From: JAGTVB01 sp964624765 | GTDB lineage: Bacteria; Pseudomonadota; Gammaproteobacteria; HK1 | Reading direction: 5' to 3' | Assembly: GCA_964624765.1 (NCBI GenBank) | Contig: CAZUZO010000017.1 | Coordinates: 1-34,083 of the forward strand | DNA: 34,083 nt | Part shown: piece by piece, positions 1-7,641 of the stretch | Numbering within the stretch: position 1 is the first letter of the stretch | Layout of the letters: each line of letters starts with the position of its first letter | Made by a program: the position numbers and the translations under genes | The notes under the pieces: generated by a model | What the model was told of the DNA's origin: nothing | Seen by the model: the letters and a program-made list of their open reading frames with translations, nothing else | The model's database searches: none

Positions 1-2
1 CC

Positions 3-284
3 CAGCTCACACAAAGGTTTTCAGAAAGAGGCGACATCTATCCTGACACAGGGGGGAACCGGGCCAACCGGGAGTGGGAGGCCTATTGGCAAAGGGTTGA
101 AAAAGAAGCCCGTGACCCGGTTATTTCCGGCTCTTCCGGATCTCGCGTGGTATCGCTCGTATCTTGGGGTTCAGCGGTTCTTAAAACACCATTATATTGT
201 GTCCCAGCACACTCTTTGGCACTAAATATGACTAGCACCACGCGAGATCCGGAAGAGCCTTATTTCCTCAATGCATCACTTTGA
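3..284 (+). CDS. 3' end of an open frame entering from the left edge, carrying a MITE insertion
   Basis: The frame beginning at base 3 is open from the window edge to a TGA at 282-284. Residues before the MITE (bases 3-128) read like real protein, with segments such as DTGGNRANREWEAYW and RVEKEARDP. The last ~50 codons are supplied by the 131-bp MITE (129-259) and a few bases beyond. Insertion plus duplication adds 139 bp, which is not a multiple of three. The original C-terminus therefore lay in another frame, and the present tail is likely acquired. I do not recognise the family. It could equally be a decayed gene remnant; the start lies outside the window. Confidence 0.3.
   Translation, partial: QLTQRFSERGDIYPDTGGNRANREWEAYWQRVEKEARDPVISGSSGSRVVSLVSWGSAVLKTPLYCVPAHSLALNMTSTTRDPEEPYFLNASL
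129..259. mobile_element. 131-bp MITE with 23-bp perfect terminal inverted repeats and 8-bp target duplication (ISL3-like)
   Basis: Bases 129-151 (starting GGCTCTTCCGGATCTCGCG) are the exact reverse complement of 237-259. The element is flanked on both sides by the same 8 bases, TTATTTCC (121-128 and 260-267), which is a textbook target-site duplication. The 85-bp interior is AT-rich and has no coding capacity. Long inverted ends beginning GGCTCTTC and an 8-bp duplication match the ISL3 family, so this is probably a non-autonomous derivative mobilised by an ISL3 transposase encoded elsewhere. The perfect ends and duplication suggest a recent insertion. The family assignment is inference. Confidence 0.85.
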
Positions 285-385
285 TTCACACCCAAATGCG
301 ACAACTCTCTTGACAAACGTCGGGATCAGACGTGGCCGGGTTATATTCGCGAAGGTGGGGTTGCGGTGGCTGGCGCCGGCTAAAC

Positions 386-407
386 CCCCGGGGATTTCTC
401 CCCGGGG
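386..407 (-). terminator. GC-rich hairpin downstream of the small-protein operon
   Basis: CCCCGGGG occurs twice (386-393 and 400-407) separated by 6 bases, giving an 8-bp stem that reads the same on both strands. It lies 30 bases beyond the stop of the 438-671 gene. Read on the minus strand the stem is followed by only a short T run (GTTTAG). It could therefore be a weak intrinsic terminator or a 3'-end stabilising hairpin. Confidence 0.45.
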
Positions 408-437
408 CCACACATCGAGCGCGATGCTTGAGGGCGA

Positions 438-671
438 TCAGACGCTGATGGTCTGGTTTACGTTGTCTCGTCCGCCATGGCCTCCGACCGCCGCTGCCTG
501 AACGTTTTGCGTCTGGGCGAGAAAATCCTCATCGCTCTGCACGCTCAGGTTCCCAACGCCGAGATCTTTTCCGGCGTTGATGAGCTTGGCGGAGTCGAAG
601 TTCTCCTGAGCCGCTGCGGCGTTGGCCTCGGCGTTGCCGCCGGATTTAAAGTCAATGTTGCCGTAACTCAT
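438..671 (-). CDS. 77-aa small protein of unknown function, paralogue B of a tandem pair
   Basis: This is the second gene of the tandem pair, 104 bp downstream of its paralogue at 776-1009. Both proteins are exactly 77 aa and align without gaps at about 46 of 77 identical positions. Shared blocks are FK-GGNAEA (from residue 8), AAQEN, GKDLG, SDEDF-AQ-QNV and GGHGG-DNV near the C-terminus. There is no signal peptide, transmembrane segment or cysteine; the composition is rich in Ala, Gly, Asn and Gln and slightly acidic. The start is supported by GAGGAG seven bases upstream of ATG. No own promoter was found, so it is probably co-transcribed from the sigma-54 promoter at 1138-1152. The family is not recognised. 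A structural or secreted small protein, or a peptide precursor, are possibilities, but no maturation enzyme is encoded nearby. Confidence 0.75.
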   Translation of the reverse strand: MSYGNIDFKSGGNAEANAAAAQENFDSAKLINAGKDLGVGNLSVQSDEDFLAQTQNVQAAAVGGHGGRDNVNQTISV

Positions 672-775
672 GCTGTCACTCCTCTCTTGGCGTTTGTATG
701 CGCGTCATTTTGTTGGGGCTGAGGGGCCCAGGGCGGGCTCGTCAGCCGTGCGGTTGATCGCGCCGGTTGGCAGCC

Positions 776-1009
776 TCAAACCTTGACGTTCTGATAGACG
801 TTGTCTTGGCCACCGTGGCCACCGAAACCACCAGCCCCCACGTTTTGCTGTTGGGCGGTGAAATCCTCATCGGACGCGATGTCGGGATTGGCGATCCCGA
901 GATCCTTGCCCCGATTCACGATGCTGGTGGAACCGATGTTTTCCTGGGCGGCGTAGGCACTGGCCTCGGCGTTGCCACCGGCTTTGAACTGGGTGTCGGC
1001 GTAACTCAT
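776..1009 (-). CDS. 77-aa small protein of unknown function, paralogue A, first gene after a sigma-54 promoter
   Basis: This is the promoter-proximal member of the pair. The start ATG is preceded by GGAGG at a 6-base spacing, a strong ribosome binding site. The sequence begins MSYADTQFKAGGNAEA and ends GGFGGHGGQDNVYQNVKV. The conserved blocks are the same as in the downstream paralogue, and divergence is concentrated at residues 4-7, 25-33 and 39-45. It has no cysteine, signal peptide or membrane segment. A sigma-54 -24/-12 element lies about 130 bp upstream, and a sigma-54-dependent activator gene follows just beyond it. Expression therefore probably depends on that two-component system. The Gly-His-rich tail (GGFGGHGG) could bind metal or resemble a double-glycine cleavage region, but this is speculation. 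The function is unknown. Confidence 0.78.
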   Translation of the reverse strand: MSYADTQFKAGGNAEASAYAAQENIGSTSIVNRGKDLGIANPDIASDEDFTAQQQNVGAGGFGGHGGQDNVYQNVKV

Positions 1010-1137
1010 GATGAACCTCCGATTGCATGGCGTGTCGTGAATGAATCAAAGTACTTTTGGTGCTGCGGGTCGTGTTTCAGCAAAGAATTTTGATTCTTTC
1101 TTGCGGATGCTCTGAAATTGCCCGCACATCGGTAAAC

Positions 1138-1152
1138 GCAAGCGCTGTGCCA
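1138..1152 (-). promoter_or_regulatory. Sigma-54 (RpoN) promoter for the 77-aa gene pair
   Basis: On the minus strand the sequence is TGGCACAGCGCTTGC. It has the -24 element TGGCAC (1147-1152) and the -12 element TTGC (1138-1141), with the invariant GG and GC separated by exactly 10 bases as RNA polymerase-sigma-54 requires. Transcription would start near 1126, leaving about 115 nt of leader before the ATG at 1009. Placement between an NtrC-type activator gene and the two small genes supports a functional promoter. Confidence 0.85.
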
Positions 1153-1237
1153 GCCTAGGAAAATGCCCACCTATGTATCTAACTTACTGTATTTAAATAA
1201 CTAATAGGGCAAACCTGGGAAGGGGGGAGGCCGGTGT

Positions 1238-1251
1238 TGGCCGTTCGGCCA
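1238..1251. promoter_or_regulatory. Palindrome, candidate activator-binding site upstream of the sigma-54 promoter
   Basis: TGGCCGTTCGGCCA has perfect 5-bp arms around GTTC. It sits about 85-100 bp upstream of the -24 element, where NtrC-type activators commonly bind. The DNA between it and the promoter (1160-1205) is distinctly AT-rich and could bend, though I see no clean IHF consensus. The same hairpin also lies downstream of the activator gene's stop (1304), so a termination role for that gene is an alternative. Confidence 0.4.
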
Positions 1252-1303
1252 GGATTGCACTCCTAATATGTCGGGAGGCTCGCGAATTATCAGGAATTCG
1301 GTT

Positions 1304-3094
1304 TTATCGGCGTGTGATGCCGAGTTTCTTCATCCGTGATTCGAGGGTGGTGGGCTTTAGCCCGAGCACCTCTGCTGCGCCATTTCTGCCGCTGACACGC
1401 CATCCGGTGCTCTCTAGGGCTCTCAGAATGTGGGCCCGTTCGATTTGCTGCAACGGTTCGACGCCCGTCGGAGCGCTCGGGGTCGAGGAGGGGGCCTGTT
1501 TAAGGCAATCATCAAAGGCGAGCTCGCTGTCCTGAGTCAAGATGACGGCCCGCTCGATGACGTGTTGTAGCTCACGCACATTGCCGGGCCAGTCGTACTG
1601 GTACATTGCTTTCATGGCCCGTTCCGGGACAGTTTCGATGCGTTTGCCGTATTTCTTGGCGTAGCGTCGAACGAAGTGCTCAATGAACAGCGGCAGATCT
1701 TCTTTTCGCTCCCGAAGGGGTGGCAGGGGTATGGGAAACACGTTGAGACGGTAATAGAGATCGGGACGAAATGCCCCGTCTTTTGCGCATTGGGTCAGGT
1801 CGCGATTGGTGGCGGCGATGATACGCACATCGACTGTCAGCGTGCGCGTACCCCCGACCCGTTCGAACTCCCCCTCTTGCAGCACGCGGAGTAATTTCGC
1901 CTGTAGATCGAGGGATAATTCGCCGACCTCGTCGAGAAACAGGGTGCCGCCATCGGCCAGCTCGAAACGTCCCACCTTGCGCGCGATGGCCCCGGTAAAG
2001 GCGCCTTTCTCGTGGCCAAAAAGCTCACTTTCGACCAGTCCGCTGGGAATGGCGGCGCAGTTGAGCTTGACCATCACCTTGTCTTTGCGACTGCTCAGGC
2101 CGTGAATGGCCCGTGCGATGAGTTCCTTGCCGGTACCGGTTTCCCCCGAGATCAGCACGGTGGCGTCGGTGTTGGCCACCTGCCGCACGCCGGTCATGAC
2201 CGACTGCAGACCCTGTGCGGCGCCGACCAGTTCTTCCGCCTGCTGAGCAGCCTGAAGCTCTTCTTGTAAGTAAAGATTGAGCCCCCGCAGTCGGTTGCGT
2301 TCCGCCTCGGCGCGCTGGCGTTCGCCAACGTCACGCAGAATGACCGTATAGAGCGGGCATCTATTGACTTCCGCCCGCGATACCGTGGCCTCGATGGGAA
2401 AACTCTCACCATCGGCACGCATGGCGGTCTGCCCGCCGGGCATCCAGAAGGGAGTGAGCCTGTTACCGGCACGCTCACCTTGCTGCAAGTAGTCGAGAAG
2501 TATCTGCTGGCACGGCTTCGAGAGGAAACGGGTAAAGGGTTGCCCGAGGGCCTCTGGCTCCTGGCAACGAAAGACCCGTTCGGCCGCTCTATTGAAGAGC
2601 GTGATTCGGCCTTCGCGGTCGAGGATGACGATGGCGTCCATGGCGGAGGCGACCATGCGAGAGAGCCTTTGCTCGCTTTCCATGAGCTGCCTCTTGAGGC
2701 GCTGCAGCGTCACATGGGTCGTGACCCGGGCGAGCACTTCTTGCTGCTGGAAAGGCTTGGTGATGTAGTCCACCGCGCCCAACTGAAACCCCTTGATCTT
2801 GTCGACGGTATCGGTGAGCGCCGACATGAAAATGATCGGTATGTCTTGGGTTTCCGGGCGCTCCTTGAGGCGCTGGCAGGTGGTAAAGCCATCCATGTCG
2901 GGCAGCAGGATGTCCAACAGGATAAGGTCAGGGTGGACGTATGCGGCTTGCGCCAGGGCGCTTTCACCGTCTTCGGCGACCAATACCCGAAAGTCGTGCT
3001 GGTTCAGGAGTTCGAACAAAACGCCCAGGTTGTCGGGGTTGTCATCCACCATCAGGACGACGGCCTGTTTGGTTTGACTTTGCGCGGTACTCAT
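1304..3094 (-). CDS. Sigma-54-dependent response regulator: REC-PAS-AAA+-Fis HTH
   Basis: This 596-aa transcriptional activator is of the NtrC superfamily. Residues 12-125 form a receiver domain with the acidic pair D17/D18, phospho-acceptor D61 and K113. Residues about 146-256 are a PAS domain. The AAA+ domain has Walker A GETGTGKE (317-324), the sigma-54 contact loop GAFTGA (364-369) and Walker B LFLDE. A Fis-type helix-turn-helix occupies about 555-596 (GRNGAAEVLGLKPTTLESRMKKLGI). Phosphorylation by the overlapping hybrid kinase should trigger oligomerisation and ATP-driven opening of sigma-54 promoters. The PAS domain between receiver and ATPase is less usual and suggests a second, ligand or redox input. 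Its start overlaps the kinase stop by 4 bp (ATGA), so the two are translationally coupled. The divergent-looking target promoter at 1138-1152 lies just beyond its 3' end. Confidence 0.93.
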   Translation of the reverse strand: MSTAQSQTKQAVVLMVDDNPDNLGVLFELLNQHDFRVLVAEDGESALAQAAYVHPDLILLDILLPDMDGFTTCQRLKERPETQDIPIIFMSALTDTVDKIKGFQLGAVDYITKPFQQQEVLARVTTHVTLQRLKRQLMESEQRLSRMVASAMDAIVILDREGRITLFNRAAERVFRCQEPEALGQPFTRFLSKPCQQILLDYLQQGERAGNRLTPFWMPGGQTAMRADGESFPIEATVSRAEVNRCPLYTVILRDVGERQRAEAERNRLRGLNLYLQEELQAAQQAEELVGAAQGLQSVMTGVRQVANTDATVLISGETGTGKELIARAIHGLSSRKDKVMVKLNCAAIPSGLVESELFGHEKGAFTGAIARKVGRFELADGGTLFLDEVGELSLDLQAKLLRVLQEGEFERVGGTRTLTVDVRIIAATNRDLTQCAKDGAFRPDLYYRLNVFPIPLPPLRERKEDLPLFIEHFVRRYAKKYGKRIETVPERAMKAMYQYDWPGNVRELQHVIERAVILTQDSELAFDDCLKQAPSSTPSAPTGVEPLQQIERAHILRALESTGWRVSGRNGAAEVLGLKPTTLESRMKKLGITRR

Positions 3095-5907
3095 GGCGCG
3101 TGTCGGGTCATGTGTAACAGCTGACGAATTTGCTTCAGACGAAAGTGCTCAGCGAGCGTATCCAGCTTTTCCAAGAAGGCGCGAGACGGTGGATCAGCTT
3201 GAGCGAGGTTCTTGACCTCTTCCCGCAGGGCTTGGATGTCACCGCGCTTGGCTGCTTCCATCAGCACTTCCCAGCGTTGTGTGGGTAGCACGACCGCCCC
3301 GCCGTCTGGCGTCGCGTTAGCCGGAAGCGGTTCGGGCTCGGCATAGATCCGATCGAGGGCCAGATGCTGACAAAGTAGCTGCAGCAGTTTTTCCAGCCGA
3401 AATGGCTTGGGCAGGAAATCGTCGGCACCGGCGTTAATGCACTGCTCCCGGTTGTGCTCAAAGGCGCTTGCCGATACGGCGATGATCAGCATGTCACGCA
3501 GCGCGGCCGTGGCACGCAGGCGTGCGATGACTTCCTCTCCATTCATCACCGGCATGCGTAGATCGATTAAGGCAGCGTCGGGTCTCAGAGCGAGGGCTTG
3601 TTGCAGACAAGCTTGCCCATCGGCCGCCTCGTGGATTTCAAAACCGAGGGGCAGCAACATGTCTCGTAGCACTCCCCGGTTGTCTTCGCGGTCATCGGCA
3701 ACCAAGATCCGTCGCTTGGGGCCTGAGATACCGACTACGGTGCGTTCGAGTGGCTGCAGGACCGAGTGTCCGGTCGCGACCACGGGCAACTCAAGGTCGA
3801 ACCAGAACCGGCTACCTTCTCCAGGCGTGCTGGCCACCTGCAGGTTACTCCCCATGAGCGCCACCAGCCGTTTGCTGATGGCGAGCCCGAGTCCGGTGCC
3901 TTCCTCGAAGGCCTTGCCGCTACGAATTTGCTGGAAAACGTTAAAGATCTCCGTCAAATGCTGGGCCTGAATTCCGATGCCGGTGTCTTCCACCAGGAAG
4001 CGCAGGGGCGTCCCATGGTAACCCACCTTCAGCGTGACGCCGCCTTGTCGCGTGTACTTAATGGCGTTGTCGAGGAGATTGATGAGCACCTGGCGCAGGC
4101 GGCGCTCGTCGCCACGAACCGTCTCTGGCAGCGCCGTGATCCATTCCTGACTGAAGCTCAGTGCCTTGCTCTCGGCGCGGGCGCGCATGCTCTCACCCAA
4201 TGCCTCGAGCAATCGCGGCAAATGGAAGCTGACCGACCGAAGCTGCAGTGTGCCGGCTTCGACTTTAGCCAAGTCGAGCACTTCATTGATGAGCCCCAAC
4301 AGGTGTTCTCCAGAATGTTCGATGATGTCCAGGGCCTTCCGCTGTTTCTCCGAGAGCGCCCCCTGACGTTTGAGAATCTGGGCATAGCCCAGAACGCTGT
4401 TCAGGGGAGTGCGTAGCTCATGGCTCATATTGGCGAGAAACCCACTCTTGGCGTAATTGGCCGCTTCCGCTGCCTCTTTGGCGCGACGCAGTTCCTCCTC
4501 CACCTGCTTCTGGTCGCTAATGTCCCGAAAGTACCAGATGCGCCCATAATAATCGCCGGTCGGTCCGCGCACGGGCCCAGAATACCGATCGAAGACGCGT
4601 CCGTCACGAAACACGATCTGGTCACGGCTGATTTCGTCCGGGTGCTGGTAGAGGTACTCCACCTTAGCAAGGAACTGGCGGGGATCGCTTAGCTGAGAGA
4701 GCACGAATCGAATCAGCTTGCGATCATCGTGAGGCACCAGCAGCCCGTCCGGGATACTCCACAGCTGGGCAAAACGGCGGTTAAAGGAGACGACCCGTTG
4801 CCGCTCGTCGACCACCAGGATACCATCGATGGCGGCCTCCTGTTGGGCCCTGAGAATGGCGTTACCGCGGCGTAAAGCCTCCTCGGAGCGTTTTCGCTCG
4901 GTGATGTTGGTAATGCTCCCGCGAATGAGCCGACGGCCTGTGCCCGGTAGGCGCACCCAGTGAACTTCGCACGACACCGGCTCACCGGCGCCACTCAGGT
5001 GAGTCCATTCGAAGGTGGGATTGCCGCCGGCCACCGCTTCTGCAATCTTTTCTTTCATCATGTCACGAGACAGCTGGCCGTTGGCTTGGCGCTCTGGGCT
5101 ATGATCCAACGGATTCATTTTGAGCAGTACATCCCGCGGGAAACCGAAGTGGAGGACCGCGTTTTCATTGGCGTGCACGAGGCAGCCCACATCGACATCC
5201 AAGATCACGATGGCCTCGGGTGCATACTCTACTAGGGTGGCGAGTCGTTGTTCGCTTTCCCGTAATGCGGATTCGATTCTTACGCGCTCCTCGATCTCCT
5301 GGCGCAGCGTGGCATTGACTCGGGACAGCTCGGCGGTACGTTCCTTGACCCGCTGCTCCAAGATATCATGGGTCTTGCGCAGTTGAGCTTCGATCCTTCT
5401 TCTGGCCATGCTCTCTACCACAAGAGCGACCCGATCGGCGATGGAAGCGGCGAAGGACTGTTCCTCCGGGCGCCAATGGCGGTGTCGCCCCACATGCTCA
5501 TAACGAACGACGCCGATAGTTTCACCCTGGAGGTAAATGGTGGCCTCGAGTTGGGAGGAGGCGTCGAAGTCGGCAACCGCTTGCCGAGCGAAGATTCCGG
5601 GCTGCGGATGCGCGGTGGCATCTGGTGTCACCGACAGGCCGCTGCGCTGAAGGGCCGCCAAGTACGCCTGCATGGGATTGAGTTTGAGTTCCGCACCGTG
5701 CTGATGCGTGCCATCGAGTTGGTCAAAGCGGTCATGGCACACGAGGGCGGCGCGCCGTTCATCGCGAATCCAGACGCTTACCCGGCGAACCGGAAGGGTG
5801 TTAGCAGCGACTTGCGTGATGTGGCGAAGCGTTTCGTCGAGAGTCGCAAAGTGTACGCGCGCTAGGTCGAAGAGTGCCGCTTGATAACGCGCATTGCGAG
5901 TGTTCAT
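3091..5907 (-). CDS. Hybrid sensor histidine kinase: GAF-PAS-PAS-HisKA-HATPase-REC
   Basis: This is a 938-aa cytoplasmic sensor kinase. An N-terminal GAF-like domain (about 10-168) is followed by a coiled coil (170-215) and PAS domains at about 218-338 and 348-468. A dimerisation/phospho-acceptor helix contains H496 in FLANMSHELRTPLN. The ATPase domain has the N box (LLDNAIKYT, about 611-619) and the glycine boxes DTGIG and GTGLGLA. A C-terminal receiver carries D782 and K834. About 70 further residues follow with no recognised domain. There are no transmembrane segments, so it senses an intracellular signal. A phosphorelay needs a histidine phosphotransfer step between its receiver and the next receiver. 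No HPt domain is visible, so either H496 phosphorylates the downstream regulator directly or an HPt lies elsewhere. It forms an operon with the sigma-54 activator (4-bp overlap). Confidence 0.92.
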   Translation of the reverse strand: MNTRNARYQAALFDLARVHFATLDETLRHITQVAANTLPVRRVSVWIRDERRAALVCHDRFDQLDGTHQHGAELKLNPMQAYLAALQRSGLSVTPDATAHPQPGIFARQAVADFDASSQLEATIYLQGETIGVVRYEHVGRHRHWRPEEQSFAASIADRVALVVESMARRRIEAQLRKTHDILEQRVKERTAELSRVNATLRQEIEERVRIESALRESEQRLATLVEYAPEAIVILDVDVGCLVHANENAVLHFGFPRDVLLKMNPLDHSPERQANGQLSRDMMKEKIAEAVAGGNPTFEWTHLSGAGEPVSCEVHWVRLPGTGRRLIRGSITNITERKRSEEALRRGNAILRAQQEAAIDGILVVDERQRVVSFNRRFAQLWSIPDGLLVPHDDRKLIRFVLSQLSDPRQFLAKVEYLYQHPDEISRDQIVFRDGRVFDRYSGPVRGPTGDYYGRIWYFRDISDQKQVEEELRRAKEAAEAANYAKSGFLANMSHELRTPLNSVLGYAQILKRQGALSEKQRKALDIIEHSGEHLLGLINEVLDLAKVEAGTLQLRSVSFHLPRLLEALGESMRARAESKALSFSQEWITALPETVRGDERRLRQVLINLLDNAIKYTRQGGVTLKVGYHGTPLRFLVEDTGIGIQAQHLTEIFNVFQQIRSGKAFEEGTGLGLAISKRLVALMGSNLQVASTPGEGSRFWFDLELPVVATGHSVLQPLERTVVGISGPKRRILVADDREDNRGVLRDMLLPLGFEIHEAADGQACLQQALALRPDAALIDLRMPVMNGEEVIARLRATAALRDMLIIAVSASAFEHNREQCINAGADDFLPKPFRLEKLLQLLCQHLALDRIYAEPEPLPANATPDGGAVVLPTQRWEVLMEAAKRGDIQALREEVKNLAQADPPSRAFLEKLDTLAEHFRLKQIRQLLHMTRHAP

Positions 5908-5982
5908 GACCCCGGATGTTGGTTCGGCAAGCGAGCGCGCCCCGCGGCCCTAGCGCTTCATGCACTCAGGAACGCAAGCTGA

Positions 5983-6199
5983 GAAGCTGTTTTAAAAACT
6001 ACTGCGGTTGCCATAGCTGCGTTGCGCAGCGGCTCGCCATCCTCATGTATTGCCTTGTACACTCCGGTGGTTACTCGCCCCATCCCTGGGACTCGCCCCT
6101 TCGGGGTCACCTTAACGCTGTTCAAAATCGTTCCAGACGATTTTGTCGCCCCTGTGCGCCTTGCGACTCCGGCGCTCGTGACATTGTTAAAACAGCTTC
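5983..6199 (+). mobile_element. Type 1 MITE, full-length copy (217 bp)
   Basis: The left end GAAGCTGTTTTAAAAA and the right end TTAAAACAGCTTC are inverted repeats, flanked by TGA (5980-5982) and TAA (6200-6202). The interior contains an 8-bp hairpin, CAAAATCG/CGATTTTG, at 6123-6145. The sequence is nearly the same throughout, and the length identical, in the copy at 29857-30073. It lies in the spacer between the kinase start and the Rap1a-family gene. No protein is encoded. Confidence 0.85.
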
Positions 6200-6274
6200 T
6201 AAGAGTCGATGCCAGCATTGCAAACGCGCTGACGAGCGGCCCCGGTCTGCTCTATCCCGGGAATCAGAGCACGC

Positions 6275-6625
6275 TCATCGGGAACAGGGATACCTGTTAG
6301 CGAGGGCTTGGGCGATAACGTTGCTCGCACCGAAGGCACGGTTGTCCGGATGTTCTCTCAGCCATTCGATGGCGATGGTAGCTACTTCTCCCTGGGTCGC
6401 CTTGGCTGGGATACACGCGCGCCAGTCGGATATGGTTCCAGTGCCTGCACCGAGCACGTCCGCTATCGCCGCGACATAACCGACGCAAAACGAGTGGCCG
6501 CGCACATCGTCGGGGGCCATGCAGAGCCCGTAGAGTTCTTCGCCAGTCTTGAAATCAGCGCGGGCCGATGTCGCGAAAGCCCAAGTACTGAACAACACCA
6601 GAATCGCCATCACAGTCTTACCCAT
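6275..6625 (-). CDS. Rap1a/Tai-family small secreted protein
   Basis: This 116-aa protein has an N-terminal signal peptide (residues 1-23, ending SARA). The mature part shows the pattern of the Rap1a/Tai immunity family: GEELYGLC, FCVGYVAAIADVL, a central IPAKATQGEVATIAIEWLREHP and a final YPC. Cysteines 35, 47, 71 and 114 probably form two disulfides in the periplasm. Family members protect against type VI amidase effectors. No effector or T6SS gene lies nearby, so this is an orphan whose role is unproven. A second family member lies at 31125-31478 with the same four-cysteine pattern. Confidence 0.75.
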   Translation of the reverse strand: MGKTVMAILVLFSTWAFATSARADFKTGEELYGLCMAPDDVRGHSFCVGYVAAIADVLGAGTGTISDWRACIPAKATQGEVATIAIEWLREHPDNRAFGASNVIAQALANRYPCSR

Positions 6626-6663
6626 CGAGATATCTCCCTGTCACCACGGCGTGCTTTTTTAGT

Positions 6664-7143
6664 CTAAGTCGGGAGCATTTTCCAGCTTCCGTCGGGTTGC
6701 CGGCAGGCGGTACCGTAGGCCTGTTCCAACTTGCCCCCAATGCGTACCGTCTGCTGAAACTCACGGCAATACAGGCCCGATGCCGAGGTGCCTTCGCGCA
6801 CGGGGGTAATGCTACCGGAATGTTGGGTGTTCGGGTTGTTCCAAGTGATGGTTTCGCCGATCGGGGCACTGGCGGCCTGTTCATAGGCTTGATGGGCCTT
6901 CATCCGGTCCACGTCGTCCATCGTACGGCCGATACTGCTGCCGATAAGGGCCCCGAGTAAAGTGCCCGCAGCGGTGGCCGCTAGCTGCCCTGAGCCGCCG
7001 CCAAACTGGGCGCCGAGCAGTCCACCCCCCGCGGCGCCGAGCAATCCCCCTAAGGCCTGCTTTTCCCCCATGTCGGACGCGCAGCCGGCGCTCAGTGCTG
7101 CGACGACGCAGATGACGGCAGTGTGTTTGGCCGCTTTGGCCAT
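6664..7143 (-). CDS. Glycine-zipper outer-membrane lipoprotein (RT0821/Lpp0805, 17-kDa antigen type)
   Basis: This 159-aa lipoprotein has the lipobox LSAGC (Cys about 21). A glycine-zipper pair follows at about 31-75 (GGLLGAAGGGLLGAQFGGG and GTLLGALIGSSIG) that may insert into the outer membrane. The C-terminal domain (about 95-157) has conserved W-NP, SG-ITP, YCREFQQTV and ACRQPDGSWK features of the RT0821/Lpp0805 surface-protein family. The start is supported by GGGGG six bases upstream. It lies 38 bp upstream of the Rap1a-family gene on the same strand, so the two may be co-transcribed. Function is structural or unknown. Confidence 0.85.
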   Translation of the reverse strand: MAKAAKHTAVICVVAALSAGCASDMGEKQALGGLLGAAGGGLLGAQFGGGSGQLAATAAGTLLGALIGSSIGRTMDDVDRMKAHQAYEQAASAPIGETITWNNPNTQHSGSITPVREGTSASGLYCREFQQTVRIGGKLEQAYGTACRQPDGSWKMLPT

Positions 7144-7641
7144 GGTCTACCCCCTTTATTCCACAATCATTTCGTTCCAAAATGCGCCCCATGCAGGGCG
7201 ATCGAGATCCGTTCTCCGTTGCCCAGGTACCTGCCGGATCGGGCTACCGTCAGCGTGTCTGCGCCGTAGATATCGCTCCCATTGGGCTCGCAGCCGATCG
7301 TTGGGGGCGCGGCGCACCCTCCGGACGTCGGTGCCGGATCGAGGGCGTCGCTGACGGACACGCCCGTGCTCGGAAGAGTTCGGTTGCGCCGAAATAAGCA
7401 ATCCTCTAGCCAATTAGACATGCCCGTTCGCCTACGGGTTCGGTCGGTCTAGGGATCGGTCGCCGTCTCGACGCTCTCGACGAGCGATCCTCACGCAGCG
7501 ATGATTTTCGCTTCCGATCTTAACCCAAAGTTGAGCGCTCAGCGGATGAGAGGCATGCACGTCAAGGGCGGTAATATTCACGATCAAGGCATCGAAGTCC
7601 GTCACCGAGACTGCGCCGAGCAGCCAGTAAGCCCGAGGGGA
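7144..7641. other. 500-bp spacer with no supported gene
   Basis: Open frames on both strands cross this stretch, for example 7167-7421 and 7156-7413 on the minus strand. They overlap each other, lack recognisable domains and have no convincing ribosome binding site. The folA frame is open from 7501, but homology to dihydrofolate reductase begins only at 7642. The region probably carries promoters for folA and for the lipoprotein gene; I cannot pick out their elements. Confidence 0.5.

Noticed and set aside
216..230. TGGCAC as a second sigma-54 promoter inside the MITE
   Set aside because: The -12 element is missing at the required spacing (ATGA instead of TTGC).
438..1009. RiPP or bacteriocin operon
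   Set aside because: The small paired proteins and GG motif are suggestive. No modification enzyme, peptidase or ABC exporter is in the window, and there are no Cys/Ser/Thr-rich cores. I kept it only as a possibility.
2480..3124. 214-aa plus-strand open frame
   Set aside because: It lies wholly antisense to the sigma-54 activator, which has all its domain motifs. It has no recognisable domain and is a codon-bias shadow.
6123..6145. CAAAATCG/CGATTTTG hairpin as an intrinsic terminator
   Set aside because: The stem is AT-rich and conserved as an internal part of the type 1 MITE, and no T run follows it.
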